A stretch of 64,000 nucleotides of DNA from Ditylenchus dipsaci (taxonomy: Eukaryota > Nematoda > Chromadorea > Rhabditida > Anguinidae), in contig SADC01000862.1 of assembly GCA_004194705.1 (NCBI GenBank), positions 177,559-241,558 on the forward strand. Reading direction: 5' to 3'. Positions 45,851 to 56,864 of this stretch are shown here, in pieces. Under the pieces are notes generated by a model. That model worked only from the letters and a program-made list of their open reading frames with translations, was not told the origin of the DNA and ran no database searches. A program made the position numbers and the translations under genes. How positions within the stretch are numbered: the stretch's first letter is position 1; every line of letters starts with the position of its first letter.

Positions 45851-48800
45851 ATGAACATAGAGCTTATTCACCTAATTTTCATTCTGTTAGCTTTAAATTT
45901 CGTTTCCTGCTTTCATCGCTACGTTCCTCAACTTCAAATGGCTATTCCTAACAAGGTTCACTGATTTTTCAATTAATGTTCGAGAGGGTAGATTGAACGA
46001 CTAGGTTACTTTATCGATAAACCACTTTTTAGGTTAAAAAAAAGGGACTAAATAGTCTACCAAATCATAAAATAAAAAATTTGCTAAAACTAAACGAGCA
46101 TTCTTGTCTATACAAGAGCCGGCGCACTGTTTTAACAACAACATTTCTATCCAGCTAAAATTCGTATTTTTAAAATGTTTGTCTAAAAAATGTTCGTTTA
46201 TCACATCGAAAACGTTGCTACATTCTTGGAGGTTTTTGAAGGCAAAAATTTTTTTACATAAGCCAAAGCAAAGGTTATAGTAAAAAAAGTAAATTTTACT
46301 AAAAATGATAGACTTTCAGAACGGAATTTACGAATTCGAATTTGTTTTGGAGCACAAGCTAACAATGAGCAGGTCGTTGCGCAATGGTCGACAGGCTATT
46401 ATGGACTACTACCCTGATACAGTTTCAAACCTTTTTATTGCAAAGTAAAATTATTAAATATATTTTTGTCACACAGAAATCCTGGAGTCAAAGAGATCCT
46501 ACCATTTTCACAGGTTAATTTTTCTTCTTTTACTACGTAGTTATTTTTATAAAAAATATATTCAGCGTGTGACCAAAATTACACTGTACTAAAAGATGCT
46601 GATGACGTTTTGAAGAAGGTCGAAGTGTTGGAAACTGTAGATAAGTTTTTTCTTTGACATTTTTAAGCGTCTAAATGAATTTTTTCCTGCTTAAATTATA
46701 AGATTTTTTTTAATTTTCATGAATGAATGAATAAAATTGTCTTTGGCAGCTTACCGTATATTCTCGATTAGAAGGCCCTCTCTAATAGAAGGCCCCTCTC
46801 TAATAGAAGGCCCCCTTGAGGACCTATATATCAGCCTAGAAAAAGAAATTCGCAAATCTGTTTTTCACGTTTCTTAGTTAACACGAGCTTACCTGATTCC
46901 ACTTTTAAAATTTTGGTTGAGCACGCAAAAATCTCAAAATCGACCCAAATTTTTCCCGACTTTTTTAGGGTTGAAAAATAGAAGCCCGGGCCTTCTAATA
47001 GAGAATATACGGTATGTTTCTAAATAACGTTTTCGAGTTTCACTGCAGCATACTGGAAAACACTGGCGAATTGTGATGATCAATGGACAAAGGTAGGCTA
47101 GCATTAAAAAAAGTTTAAAACTTTCTATCCCTACACTTTTTTGAGTTTACTAAAAATATATAAATTCAGTCCTGGCGACGTGATTGTTGTGCCGTTAGGA
47201 GCTGAAGTAAAAATAAGAGTAAAAAATCGACTGCCTTCAGAGCTGTCACTCTTCATTTCATGGCCTCGACAAGAAAATATGTGGTATGTAAAAATTACTT
47301 TAAAGACTGCTTTAAACCATAACATAGCTAATTTCTAGGTTCACTGATGGTGTAGCTTTTGTTCAGTAAGAAAAGTCTGATAATTTATTTTAAAAAAAGT
47401 TTTAATTATTAGACAATGTCCTATTGCAGCTGGATCTGAGTATTTAAGTATTTTATGAGGGGATTTTAAATTTTTGAGTTGTAGACACACTTACAACTTT
47501 ATTGCTGATACGCCTGGAACACATTGGTATCACGGTCGTAAGTTTTATCACTTATGCGTTACAAAAAATCAGTTATTATAAAAAATCTTAGGCAGGGTTC
47601 CCATCTGTACTTATTTCAGGATCCCAAATATTATTTTTTTTTGAAATTTTTAGTCAAAATTTACTTTTTGTACCCAAAAAAGCAATAAGCAATGGATAAA
47701 GTAAAATATTTTTGCCAAAACACCCTGAATTCAGGAAAATGTACTTATTTTCAAAATTTTGAGATCGGAACTCTGTTCTTAATCCATTTTAATTTGGCCC
47801 TTATTTTGCACGTGCTCAGGCACAGAGTTGGCTAGCCTATTCTAGAGTAGACTCATACGTATTTTCCGTGCTACATAAATAAGGTCAGAGAACGTGTGTG
47901 AGCCCCCTGTCCGTTTACGCACAAGCCAAAAATCATCTGAAGAAACTAATTAAAATAATAGATTGACTTCATGTGCTAATTTTCAAAAAACATGAGTTAA
48001 TTGAATCAATAAACTTATGTTTACTAGATTTGATGAATGATCGCGCAGATGGGTTGCTGGGAGGCTTTGTAATCAAGGTAACGTTTGGTGGTTTGCGGGT
48101 CGTTTATATATACGTGCCTTTCTGGATTCTCTGTTGTTTTTGGTCATTATAAATGATCCAAACTTTATTTGTTTGTGGTCTGCGACTGACCAAGCAAAAT
48201 ATTATTACTCAACAGCTTTGTCATATCAAAGACTATCAGCTATTCTGGTCATTCAAACAGAAATCGTTTTTCACTTTTAGTTAGCTGCATTTTATGTAAA
48301 TAGAGTACTTCGAATACAAGGACAATGGCAAAAAGTAATGAAATGGGATAACGATCATTTTATCGAATTTTCGGCGCTACCGAGTGTACCTCCGCCCCCC
48401 CCTTCCCCAAATGAATTTTTTTTAATGTGTTTCCAAACACCCTATATCAACCTAAAATTGCCTCAGAAGCTCGACAAAAACATTATGTTTGTGTTCTAGT
48501 CAATAAAAAATTGAGTTTTGGGACCACCAAAAATACCTATTTGACCGTTTTTGAAGGTATTTAGGGCTATTTCGGGGTGGGAAAGGACCAAAATAGACTA
48601 ATTTAGTGTAAAAAAGATGTTAAACATAGTTTTGTTGACTGGGCCTACCGCATAAAGAAACTCTGGTATGCATACATTTTTATGCATCCAGAGTCACTTT
48701 CGAGTGATTTGCGTCTAAGGTATGTGGTGTGCGCATCTCAACTTCAAGCCCCCAAGCCCCCTTCGGGGGCGCAGGAGGGCTTGGTTGGCAGGGAGCGCAG

Positions 48801-51800
48801 GGTGCTTGGCTAGTTGATTCAAGATCACTCACCACCAGTCCAACCCCAGTCAGAGTGTACGACCTACAAAGCTGGGGAACATAGACCAGTGGCGTGCAGC
48901 CGAAGCTCGTGAGAGCCTCCACTCTACTGGAATATCCTTTTGGGGATAGTATCCTGTGAAAGAAAAACCATATGAAGGCTATGGGCGAGGAGATAACACT
49001 CTATACCGTCGATTCCTCTCATTAGACACAGGTACAGGTTAACGCGCCGGAAGGGGGAGGTGGTATACTTCGGTAAGATCGAATTGTTTATTATGCCTTT
49101 ACCCCGAATTTTTTTTCTTGATCAGTGGAAAAAGTCTATATAAACGACCTGTTATTTGAAAATTTTGCTAAAAAATATTTATAGAGACCGCAAGAAATCT
49201 ACAAAGATCCTAGCGGGCAGCCTTTACCTGTTCGACGAGAATATTATTCTATTTTACAAGTATTTTAAGGACTGATTTGTTAACGCAGACAAAATATTAA
49301 ATGTAGGATTGGGCTACAACATCATCTTCAGAGCAGTGGTTGTGCCATGTGCACTCAACCAGTGAGCTTTAATTAAAAATTTAAGAGATAGTTAAAAAAT
49401 TTTAGTGAAATGGGTGGGCTATGGTTTCGATGAACTAGGGAGTCAGGAGGCTGGAGCAAGAAAGAAGTGCTGGGCTCCTAAACGAACAGTTATATTTCAA
49501 GATAGCTAAAAAAACTTATAATTAACATAATTTAGTTTGATGGGTCTAATGTTGGGGGCTCTATACCATTGGAGGCCATATTGGTTGGAGACAAAGTTGT
49601 TTTATTTAATTGGCTCAAATTGAATTGCAGCGGTAAAACTGTGAATTTCAACGGTAAATTAATTTTTTCAACGGTATTTTCAAATTTGCCATAAAACAAT
49701 GAAATTCAACGGTAAATTTGTGAAATTCAGCGGCAAATTTATCGTAAAGTCAACTTCACAGTCCGTTGTCGTATTTGTGTATCAAATATAAGGATTTCAT
49801 CTGAAACAAAATTTATGCTTTGCGCCAACTATTTAACCTTGGGTCATTTCTATGAGGCAACGGACTGTGAAGTTGACTTTACGATAAATTTACCGCTGAA
49901 TTTCACAAATTTACCGTTGAATTTCATTGTTTTATGGCAAATTTGAAAATACCGTTGAAAAAAATTAATTTACCGTTGAAATTCACAGTTTTACCGCTGC
50001 AATTCACTTACAGCCTATTTAATTTTTGTCTTATTCGGGATTACAATTATTATTGTTCAGGGATGGTATAGCCAGAAAGATTTGAGGTATCAAAATAAAA
50101 TTTGGTTTTCATAATACATTTTATTTTGCTTAAGAGAAAGACCTTCAAGATTGCCTTTGACCGTGATTTTTACCTTTTTAGTATTCATCAAAGAGTTTAA
50201 ATTTTAAGACTTATGAAATACTCGCAGGTTTTCGCATTTTATTTATTTTTACTTTGACTATGCTTGATAAATTAAGGACAAAATATACTTATACGTCTGG
50301 TTAATGGAGGTATTTATGATTTTCTATTTTTTCTAAGGCAAACCTTTATAAGATAATAATTGCAGTGTGTCACAAGGATTAATGATCTGGGTTGAAGATC
50401 ATGATTTTTATGTGGTAGCGGCGGATGGCGCACTTGTTTTTGCAAAAAAAGTATATTTTAAAACCAAAAATATCGGTCTTAGTGCATAAATGCCGCTATC
50501 CAAAAGTACCTACATATCATGTTTTCATGACGTGGTAATGACTAAAATGTGTAAAAACATTTTTTTATGTTAAAAAATTGGGTCGATTTTCAGCAGCTCC
50601 TAAATCAGTTCACAGTCACCCTGGGATCGGATGCAGGTGTCTGTAAACGAGCTGTATGTTAAATCTAAGGGTGATTGGACGGAGTTTATTATTGAAGGGA
50701 CCGACTCAAGGTGTATGTCAACTTGTAAACTTCCAGTGTTTACAAGTTTTTACAACTAACACACTATAATTTTTATATTAAAATGAATTCAAAGTCTGCT
50801 TGGAGATACAAAAAACTATACCATTTAACCAAAGTCTTTAAAATACAAAGACTTGTTATTTAAGGTTGACGCCTTAGTCACTTTTCCTGGTAAATTTATA
50901 TTTAAATACGTACTTACCTTAAAAATACGATTTTTACAACAAATCTTAGGTGAACGCTACGACATTCTAATCAAAGGCTTGGAAAAGCCTACTCGCCGTT
51001 ATTACAGAATGATAATTGAAACAATGGAGTATTACAACTGGGATTGGACTATCGGTTAGATATTTTTTTAATTCGAAGTATTCATTTACAGATATTAAGG
51101 TCCGCCACAAATTGGTCAAACTTTTTTTCTGATTTTTTCCTGAATTACAACTATTTATTTAGGACTAGCCAATTTGAAATACGAAAAAGGCCATTATGAG
51201 GAAGTGGACTTAGACAAAGGTTGGGTTTTTTCAAATAACCTGCAATTTGAAATTATCGAGAGTGAACTTGCATGTATCAACAATTTTTTAGTTGATTTTG
51301 AGCATAGCAAGTGCACTCAAGAAACCAAATGCACTATATTAAACTGTCCATTTGCACAGTTTCCTAGCTCGTTCAACTACAGTTGCATTGGGGCTCATTT
51401 ACTGGAAAATGCAGAAAGGTTGTGGATCAAGAAGTCATACAAAAGAAAACTTTTGTAGACGACTATAGGGTTAGTTGAATTTTTTAAATAGCTTCCTCGA
51501 CTTTAAAGGGGGGGGAGGGTTGTAAAGCCATTTAGCTTTGAGTAAGTGGCGCACAGCGTTTGTGCTTTTTGGCACAAAATGGTTTTTTTTGGTGTTGCAG
51601 GTTCAATCCCATGTAGTACACAATATTTTTTTGGCTTGGTTGGCCAGTTTAGAGGTAATTAGATCATTTTGACGCCAGATTCGGAATCAGCGACCCAAAT
51701 TAACCCCAGAAAATGATCAAACAAGCCAAAAAAAATAGTGTGCCACTACATGGGATCAAACCTGCAACATCATTTTTGGTCAAAAAGCACGAACGCTTAC

Positions 51801-54067
51801 GCACTGCGCCATAGAAGCCACTTTTTCAACCTAAATGGCTCACCCCCCCCCCCCTTGTCCCCTCGCCGTGGTACCCTATTGATATTTTAGCCCTATACTA
51901 CTTGAGGTCCATATTTTGCCTTAATTCCCTCTGTTGTTTTTCTCATATATTTTTCTCTTTCATTTCAGCATTGTAGCCTTATTATTTTCATGTTATTTTT
52001 TCATCTTTCCAGCACAATGAGCAGCAAACTTTTGGTAGAAGCGATTGAATCAGCCTTCATTTGAATGACCTTTTCAAATTTCAATCAATTAACCAAGGCA
52101 AAAAATCAGAAAAAAACAACAGGGAGGACCAAGGCAAAATATGAGACCTCAAATAGGAAAGGGCCATTTTGGCGATACTCGATTTTAACCACCCTCCTCC
52201 CCCCAAAACACCTCCTTGATTTCCCAAATTCACCGTCCTCTTAAAAAAAAGTTAAAAAAAAGTTGGTAAAAACAAATAGCGTCGATTTTTTGGTTATTTT
52301 TTATAGGCTTTAGACTCGGGCGAGGGTAGGCCAGCGTATGTTAGGGCGTACTATAAAACGAGTCTTAGAAATGTTTGAGTAAGTACATACGTTGGCCTAC
52401 ACTTGCCTAAGCCTAAAAATATGACATGAAGACAACAGGCGGGGACCAATGCAAAAACCCCTTTGTCGGATAAGGCCAAAAAATGTGCTGTTGATTTAAG
52501 GAAATTTTTATGAACATGCATTTTGACAATCACGTTGACGGCTGGATGTACAAATCACCTAAAGGCTTACCTTACTACCACCATGGCAAAATGGACCAGG
52601 TGGCCAAGACGTGTGATGCTAGTAAATGCGATCGCATGCATGCTGAACACTGGGATCATTCGTAAATATTTAAAAATTAAAAAAATATTCACGATATGTG
52701 CAAATCTATTAAGATGTGACTGTTTTGTGCACTACAACTTTACTTTGTCAGATATTGTTCAAGTAAAACATTTTTACTATTATATTTATTTGTTGTCGAG
52801 CCATTTTAGCTGACTGTTTATAATATGGGAGACGGCGGGAGTGTCGGCAGGTATATAAACAAAACAATCTTTACTACTTTTTGAAGTTAATTTTTAGTGG
52901 TTACTCCCACCCTTTGCACATCCACGGAACTCATTTCTACCTTATGAAAATCGGATATGCAGAATACCATTCGCAAATGGAACAATAAAGGTGAACCATT
53001 TTTGATTTGAGATTTATTAAGTATTGAGTTTAGGCAATGAACAAGATATACCTGCACAGACACGAGAGTAATTTTTATTTTATCTATTTTAATTCACATT
53101 AAAGTGTAACAAATTTAGCAAAGGTGCTTAGGTATGACTTTTAAATTACTTTGATACAAACAATTAGGAAATTTTTGAGTCAGTCTTTTTCTGTTTTGCA
53201 GGCTCTGGTTAAGAATGGGTACCGATTTCTTGCCTTCGTCTCCTTGTTGTTTTTTGCCTTTTTTTTAAATGTTGCCTTGACCTCCTTTTGGCTTAGGTGT
53301 TGCCATGGTCCCCCATTCATAACAGACATAGTAAGTTGTAGAGAAATCCTTCCAAGTCTTTAATCGAATAAAAGCCTTGTATTTTCAGTTAATGCATCGT
53401 AAAAGACTTAAAGTATTATGAAAAATAAATAAAAATAAAACAAAAAAAATCAGAAAGAAGAATAGAGGGACCGAAGCGGAATTTCGGAAAAATCCAAAAA
53501 AAAAACAGGGGGACCAAGGCAAAAATCGGCACCCATTCTCAACTATGGCCAATATATCTTCAAAGCTATGGGAGACGAACTAAATTGAGTTTAATTAAAT
53601 ATTATATATAAACAAAATACTGATTGCTAGATCTGCAATGGACCAATGAGTCCTGGCTTAATGGCAACGTAGATGATATGCAGACTAATCCTTCTTTCCG
53701 TGACACTGTCAACATCCCTACGGGAGGATATGTAGTCCTAAGGCTAGTTCTATAGACACCTAAAAAGCCTAAGTAAAACCCACTTTATATAGATTTCGAG
53801 CCTCTAATCCTGGATGGTGGTTTGCACATTGTCACTTGATGGTTTTTGCGCAATTTGTTGACTACTTATTTTAAAAAAATATATTTTAGCTACATAACAT
53901 GGGTGGAACAGCTTTCGCATTTCGAATCGGCACTCATGAGGTTAGAATTTATGTTTTATAATTTTTGGGTTTTATATGTCTTTGATTCAGGAAGTCCCAG
54001 AGCCCCAGCTAACTATCCCCATTCTTGTGGTATTTATGAGCAACCAAGGTACATTTGTATAATTTGA
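45851..54067 (+). CDS. Secreted multicopper oxidase (laccase-like), about 30 exons
   Basis: Exon 1 (45851-45955) gives a signal peptide (MNIELIHLIFILLALNFVSC). Later exons join in phase through introns of mostly 43-60 bp: 46320-46421, 46477-46513, 46566-46636, 47049-47092, 47170-47283, 47339-47365, 47413-47439, 47485-47537, 48028-48077, 49185-49259, 49307-49361, 49406-49488, 49536-49595, 50061-50086, 50135-50162, 50209-50227 (19 nt), 50277-50309, 50353-~50435, 50865-50889, 50950-51054, 51163-51469, 52501-52661, 52714-52762, 52810-52850, 52898-52990, 53631-53742, 53793-53841, 53890-53940, 53991-54067. Copper motifs: GTHWYHGH (2), HPLHIHGTHF (3) and AHCHLMLHNMGG (4) are present; motif 1 (IHWHG) is replaced by ISWPRQ. 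Other landmarks are RADGLLGGFVI, FPGERYDILI and NPGWWFAHCH. Frame breaks in A, C or G runs at ~51415, ~52970-52990 and ~54004 look like homopolymer loss. One intron starts GC (53743). Confidence 0.85.
46752..47014. mobile_element. CCGTAT MITE in an oxidase intron
   Basis: Ends TACCGTATATTCTCGATTAG and TAATAGAGAATATACGGTA; AAGGCCC words repeated three times near the left end. It lies wholly within the intron between exons ending 46636 and starting 47049. Confidence 0.85.
48620..48980. repeat. Dispersed repeat with GC-rich hairpin (copy 3) in an oxidase intron
   Basis: TTGTTGACTGGGCCTACCGC...AACTCTGGTATGCATACATT...TGATTTGCGTCTAAGGTATG then CCCCTTCGGGGGCGCAG. The same order occurs at 40650-40830, and inverted at 21580-21800. 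Confidence 0.6.
49621..50008. mobile_element. Near-perfect palindrome of TCAACGGTAAATT words in an oxidase intron
   Basis: Left arm TGAATTGCAGCGGTAAAACT...GTCAACTTCACAGTCCGTTG and right arm CAACGGACTGTGAAGTTGAC...TTTTACCGCTGCAATTCA match over ~165 bp with almost no mismatch. Each arm is itself five variants of TTCAACGGTAAATT. The loop is about 60 bp. Confidence 0.85.
50616..50759 (+). other. Unassigned protein-like frame inside the oxidase gene
   Basis: After an AG acceptor at ~50615 an open frame reads MQVSVNELYVKSKGDWTEF, then IIEGTDSRCMSTCKLP, to a stop at 50759. The composition looks real, but it has no counterpart at this place in multicopper oxidases (between the VVAADG and FPGERYD blocks), and I could not join it in phase. 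It may be an alternative exon, an insertion or chance. Confidence 0.3.
51540..51835. repeat. Paired inverted tRNA-like element (copy 2) in an oxidase intron
   Basis: Left: GTAAGTGGCGCACAGCGTTT...GCAGGTTCAATCCCATG; right, inverted: CATGGGATCAAACCTGC...AACGCTTACGCACTGCGCC. The centre has CGCCAGATTCGGAATCAGCG. The layout is the same as 1158-1420. Confidence 0.6.
51903..52150. mobile_element. Inverted repeat with TTTGCCTT..CCCTCTGTTG ends
   Basis: ATATTTTGCCTTAATTCCCT...CTGTTGTTTTT is inverted as AAAAAACAACAGGGAGGACC...AAGGCAAAATAT. Loosely related words occur at 20050, 27340, 33450, 45508 and 53510. Confidence 0.55.
53210..53545. mobile_element. Inverted repeat of the GCCTTGGTCCCC group in an oxidase intron
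   Basis: GAATGGGTACCGATTTCTTG...CTTCGTCTCC on the left and GGGGGACCAAGGCAAAAATC...GGCACCCATTC on the right. It fills most of the intron between the HPLHIHG exon and the next. Confidence 0.55.
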
Positions 54068-54258
54068 TTTACAAAAAGGAATTAAATTTATTTAGTTGAT
54101 GAAAGGCGACTCTGACTTAAACCAAGCAATAAATGTACATAGTGGCAAAAGAATATTGTTGTGGTAATAATTTCCATTGCTTTAAGTTATTTTAAAATAT
54201 GTTTGTGATAATTAAAAATTATTTACTAAATTATTTTAAAAAACAGTATACAATAATA

Positions 54259-54413
54259 TACGTATTTCCTCTAATAAGCGCCCCGCTCCAATAAGCGCCC
54301 CCCCTATTTTTGACTAAAATTTTGGAGTTAAGGCCATTTCTGATTGACAATTTCAAAATTTTTAGGGTTTGAAAAATAAGCGCCCCGGGGCGCTTATTAG
54401 AGGAAATACGGTA
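54259..54413. mobile_element. Short CCGTATTTCC MITE
   Basis: ATACGTATTTCCTCTAATAA (one C short at the end) and TTATTAGAGGAAATACGGTA; the core is only ~110 bp and lacks the GATTTTGGTTGAGC block. Confidence 0.8.
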
Positions 54414-54540
54414 GTTACATTATACAATGAAACACAGATCAAAGTAGCGATTGAAAATCTTGGAGAAGCTTTAAAAGTACTCGACCCTGGACCTAATATC
54501 GTATATAATATAAGTTATTTGTTTGTGTGAATAAGTAGAA
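54412..54540 (+). other. Exon-like frame downstream of the oxidase
   Basis: The frame VTLYNETQIKVAIENLGEAL then KVLDPGPNIVYNI is open to a stop at ~54532. Another protein-like piece, LMKGDSDLNQAINVHSGKRI, lies at ~54097-54165 after a TTATTTAG acceptor. They may be a C-terminal tail of the oxidase or a separate decayed gene; the phases do not fit simply, and the MITE at 54259-54413 sits between them. Confidence 0.3.
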
Positions 54541-54581
54541 GCTACCATTTTAAGGAGGAAGAGTTATGCTACAAAACAGCA

Positions 54582-54827
54582 TACCGTATTCACTCTATTA
54601 ACTCCCCACCCTATAATAAGTCCCCACCCTACGGACCCCATATCTAAGCCTAAAGCAAACATTTTGCAAATCTGTTTTTTGCGTTTTCTCAGTTACTACG
54701 AGATTACCTAATTTAAGTTTTCAAACTGTGATTGAGCACCGAAAATCTCAAAATCGACCACAAAATTTTCCGATTTTTGAGGGTTGAAAAATAACTCCCC
54801 ATGGAGAGTTAATAGAGTGAATACGGT
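54582..54827. mobile_element. CCGTATTC MITE
   Basis: Ends TACCGTATTCACTCTATTAA and TTAATAGAGTGAATACGGT with CTCCCCACCC / GGAGAGTT sub-termini. The end sequence has changed in step on both sides (CACTC / GAGTG) relative to relatives. Confidence 0.8.
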
Positions 54828-56864
54828 GTTTAATGTTTATGAATGTAAATCAATTAATATGTGATGGCGGTTTCATTGACCACTTTTCCACAATTGGCCC
54901 TTTGAATCTGGCGAAATTGGCTCTTAAGGGTAGGTAGGTAGTGTCTTGATCGTTGAAAGTATTCTAGGTCAAGGCAGATTTCTTATTCTACGCCTCAATA
55001 CGCTTTCGATATCTCAACGCACAAATTGTTATCAAATAATGGCGGGGCACTTTTAATAGGCCGTATCTGATGAATGAGGTATATACCAGGGCTGCAGCTA
55101 GCTTTTTCTCAAAAACGGAAACAGAAAACAAAAATAGAAGTAAAAACACAGAAAAACAAAAGCAGAAAGACAGAACCCGACTGCAGCTCTGGTATATACC
55201 TATGCCGGTATTTAATGAGGGTGGGCAAAAAGTAACCCTTTTATCCTCGGCATATACTCGGGTATTTACCCTTACTAAGTATAGAAACCCAAATTAGTCT
55301 AATTTTGCATTTAAGTCAAAATTTTTGTGAAGCTACTTTTAGAGCCTAAAAATAACTTGAATCGCTTAGAACCCCATCTGAAGTGACCAAAAGCCAAAAA
55401 TAACTGGGTTTAGGCGTTTACTAAAGAATGTAAGCTTTCAAATAATTTAACAGATTAGAATTGAAGTCCGATGGTCTTAATCTTTCAAAGTGCCACACTA
55501 TACTATTCCAAACCACCTGAAACTACGCCAGACATGTGCGATTCTGATCGATTAAGCCTACCGCATTGCAATTCTTATCGATCTTTCGCAAAAAGTTTAC
55601 CTTCCTTTTGAAACCTCGAATCCCAGTTATTTTTAATTTTTGGTCATTTTGGGTAAGATTCTGAGCGATTCGAAATGGAAGGTGAGGGACTGTTTGTTGA
55701 TGTAAAACTTTATTTGAACATTTTAACCAAGATCATTGTCCACCTTTTTATTTCTAATAATAGCAAGTCTTTAAGATCACATTCAGGGCCTTCAAACAAG
55801 CATAAGTTTTGAACTTTAAGAGCAGTGTGGTGAAGAAATTGTGCGATTTCAAACAATTTGATAAGAAATAATAAATAACTTCTTTGCTCCAAACTGACGT
55901 GTTTATTCGGCCATTTGTAAAAAATACAGTGTGTTCCAAGCATTTTATAAAAGCACACATTAAATCCATGACGTAGAGCTAGAAAATCAAAAAAAAAATC
56001 AGCTTGGAAAATTTGGAAAAATCGCCGATTACAATACTTTCAAAGTTGTGCTTACACCCGTTTAACACCAGTTTAAGCATCAGTAACTTTAACCCTAGGA
56101 CGACCACGTTGAATTATCAGCCGTAACCACGTCGTTAGTGGTCAGAAGCATGGTCAGTAGCCTATGTAGCTTTGAATTAACTTATATTTTTGCCATGTAT
56201 CGTCTTGAAAGCCAAAAAACTTATTTTCAGCGCAGATTAAGGTCTACCTAAATTCTTTTTAATCTTTTTAATCTACCTAAATATTTTGTCTTTTGTGTGA
56301 AAATGTGTTATGAACGACAAAAAAGGTTCACAGATATGACTTCAGCACTTTCTGATTAACGTGGTCGTCCTATGGCTAATCACATTCTTTAGTCTTTTGA
56401 GTAACTCTCTTCTCTTAAATCATCCGATTTGCAAGCTTTCTGAAAGTAGTATCAAATTTGAATTTCATGGAAAAAAATAAAGTTTTAAATAATTTTATAA
56501 CATCAGTACAAAAAAACAAATATCGTTTTGTTATGAATTTCAAAAAGAAAAATATTGAGACAATCGAAAAAGTATATGCGAAGAACTTGACTGCGAGATA
56601 AAAGTTCACACTTTACACAGAAAATAAATAATCCGAACTGCAAGCATTCCGACAGTGGTATAAATTTTAATTTCATTGAAGAAAATTATAACGTCACTAT
56701 AAAAAATACAAATATCGTATTTGTTTTTAATTTTTAAAAACAAAAAATTGAAACGAGCGAAAAAGTGATATGCAAAGCACTTGAATACGAGATTGAAGTT
56801 CACACATTACACAAGAGAACTAAACAACACTAACGTTGTTTATACAAAAAAGTATGGATTGAAA
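54828..56864. other. 3' flank region between the oxidase and the repeat gene
   Basis: A GGTATATACCAGGGCTGCAG / CTGCAGCTCTGGTATATACC inverted repeat lies at 55078-55202. Two tandemly related blocks at about 56400-56600 and 56600-56810 (CGATTTGCAAGCTTTCTGAAAGTAGTAT... / CGAACTGCAAGCATTCCGACAGTGGTAT...) are a ~200-bp duplication. No gene is recognised. Confidence 0.45.

Noticed and set aside
49260..49306. An oxidase exon starting at the ACGCAG acceptor near 49288
   Set aside because: Would need a frameshift and gives an in-frame stop; the acceptor at 49306 restores QDWAT, the expected DW motif, in phase.
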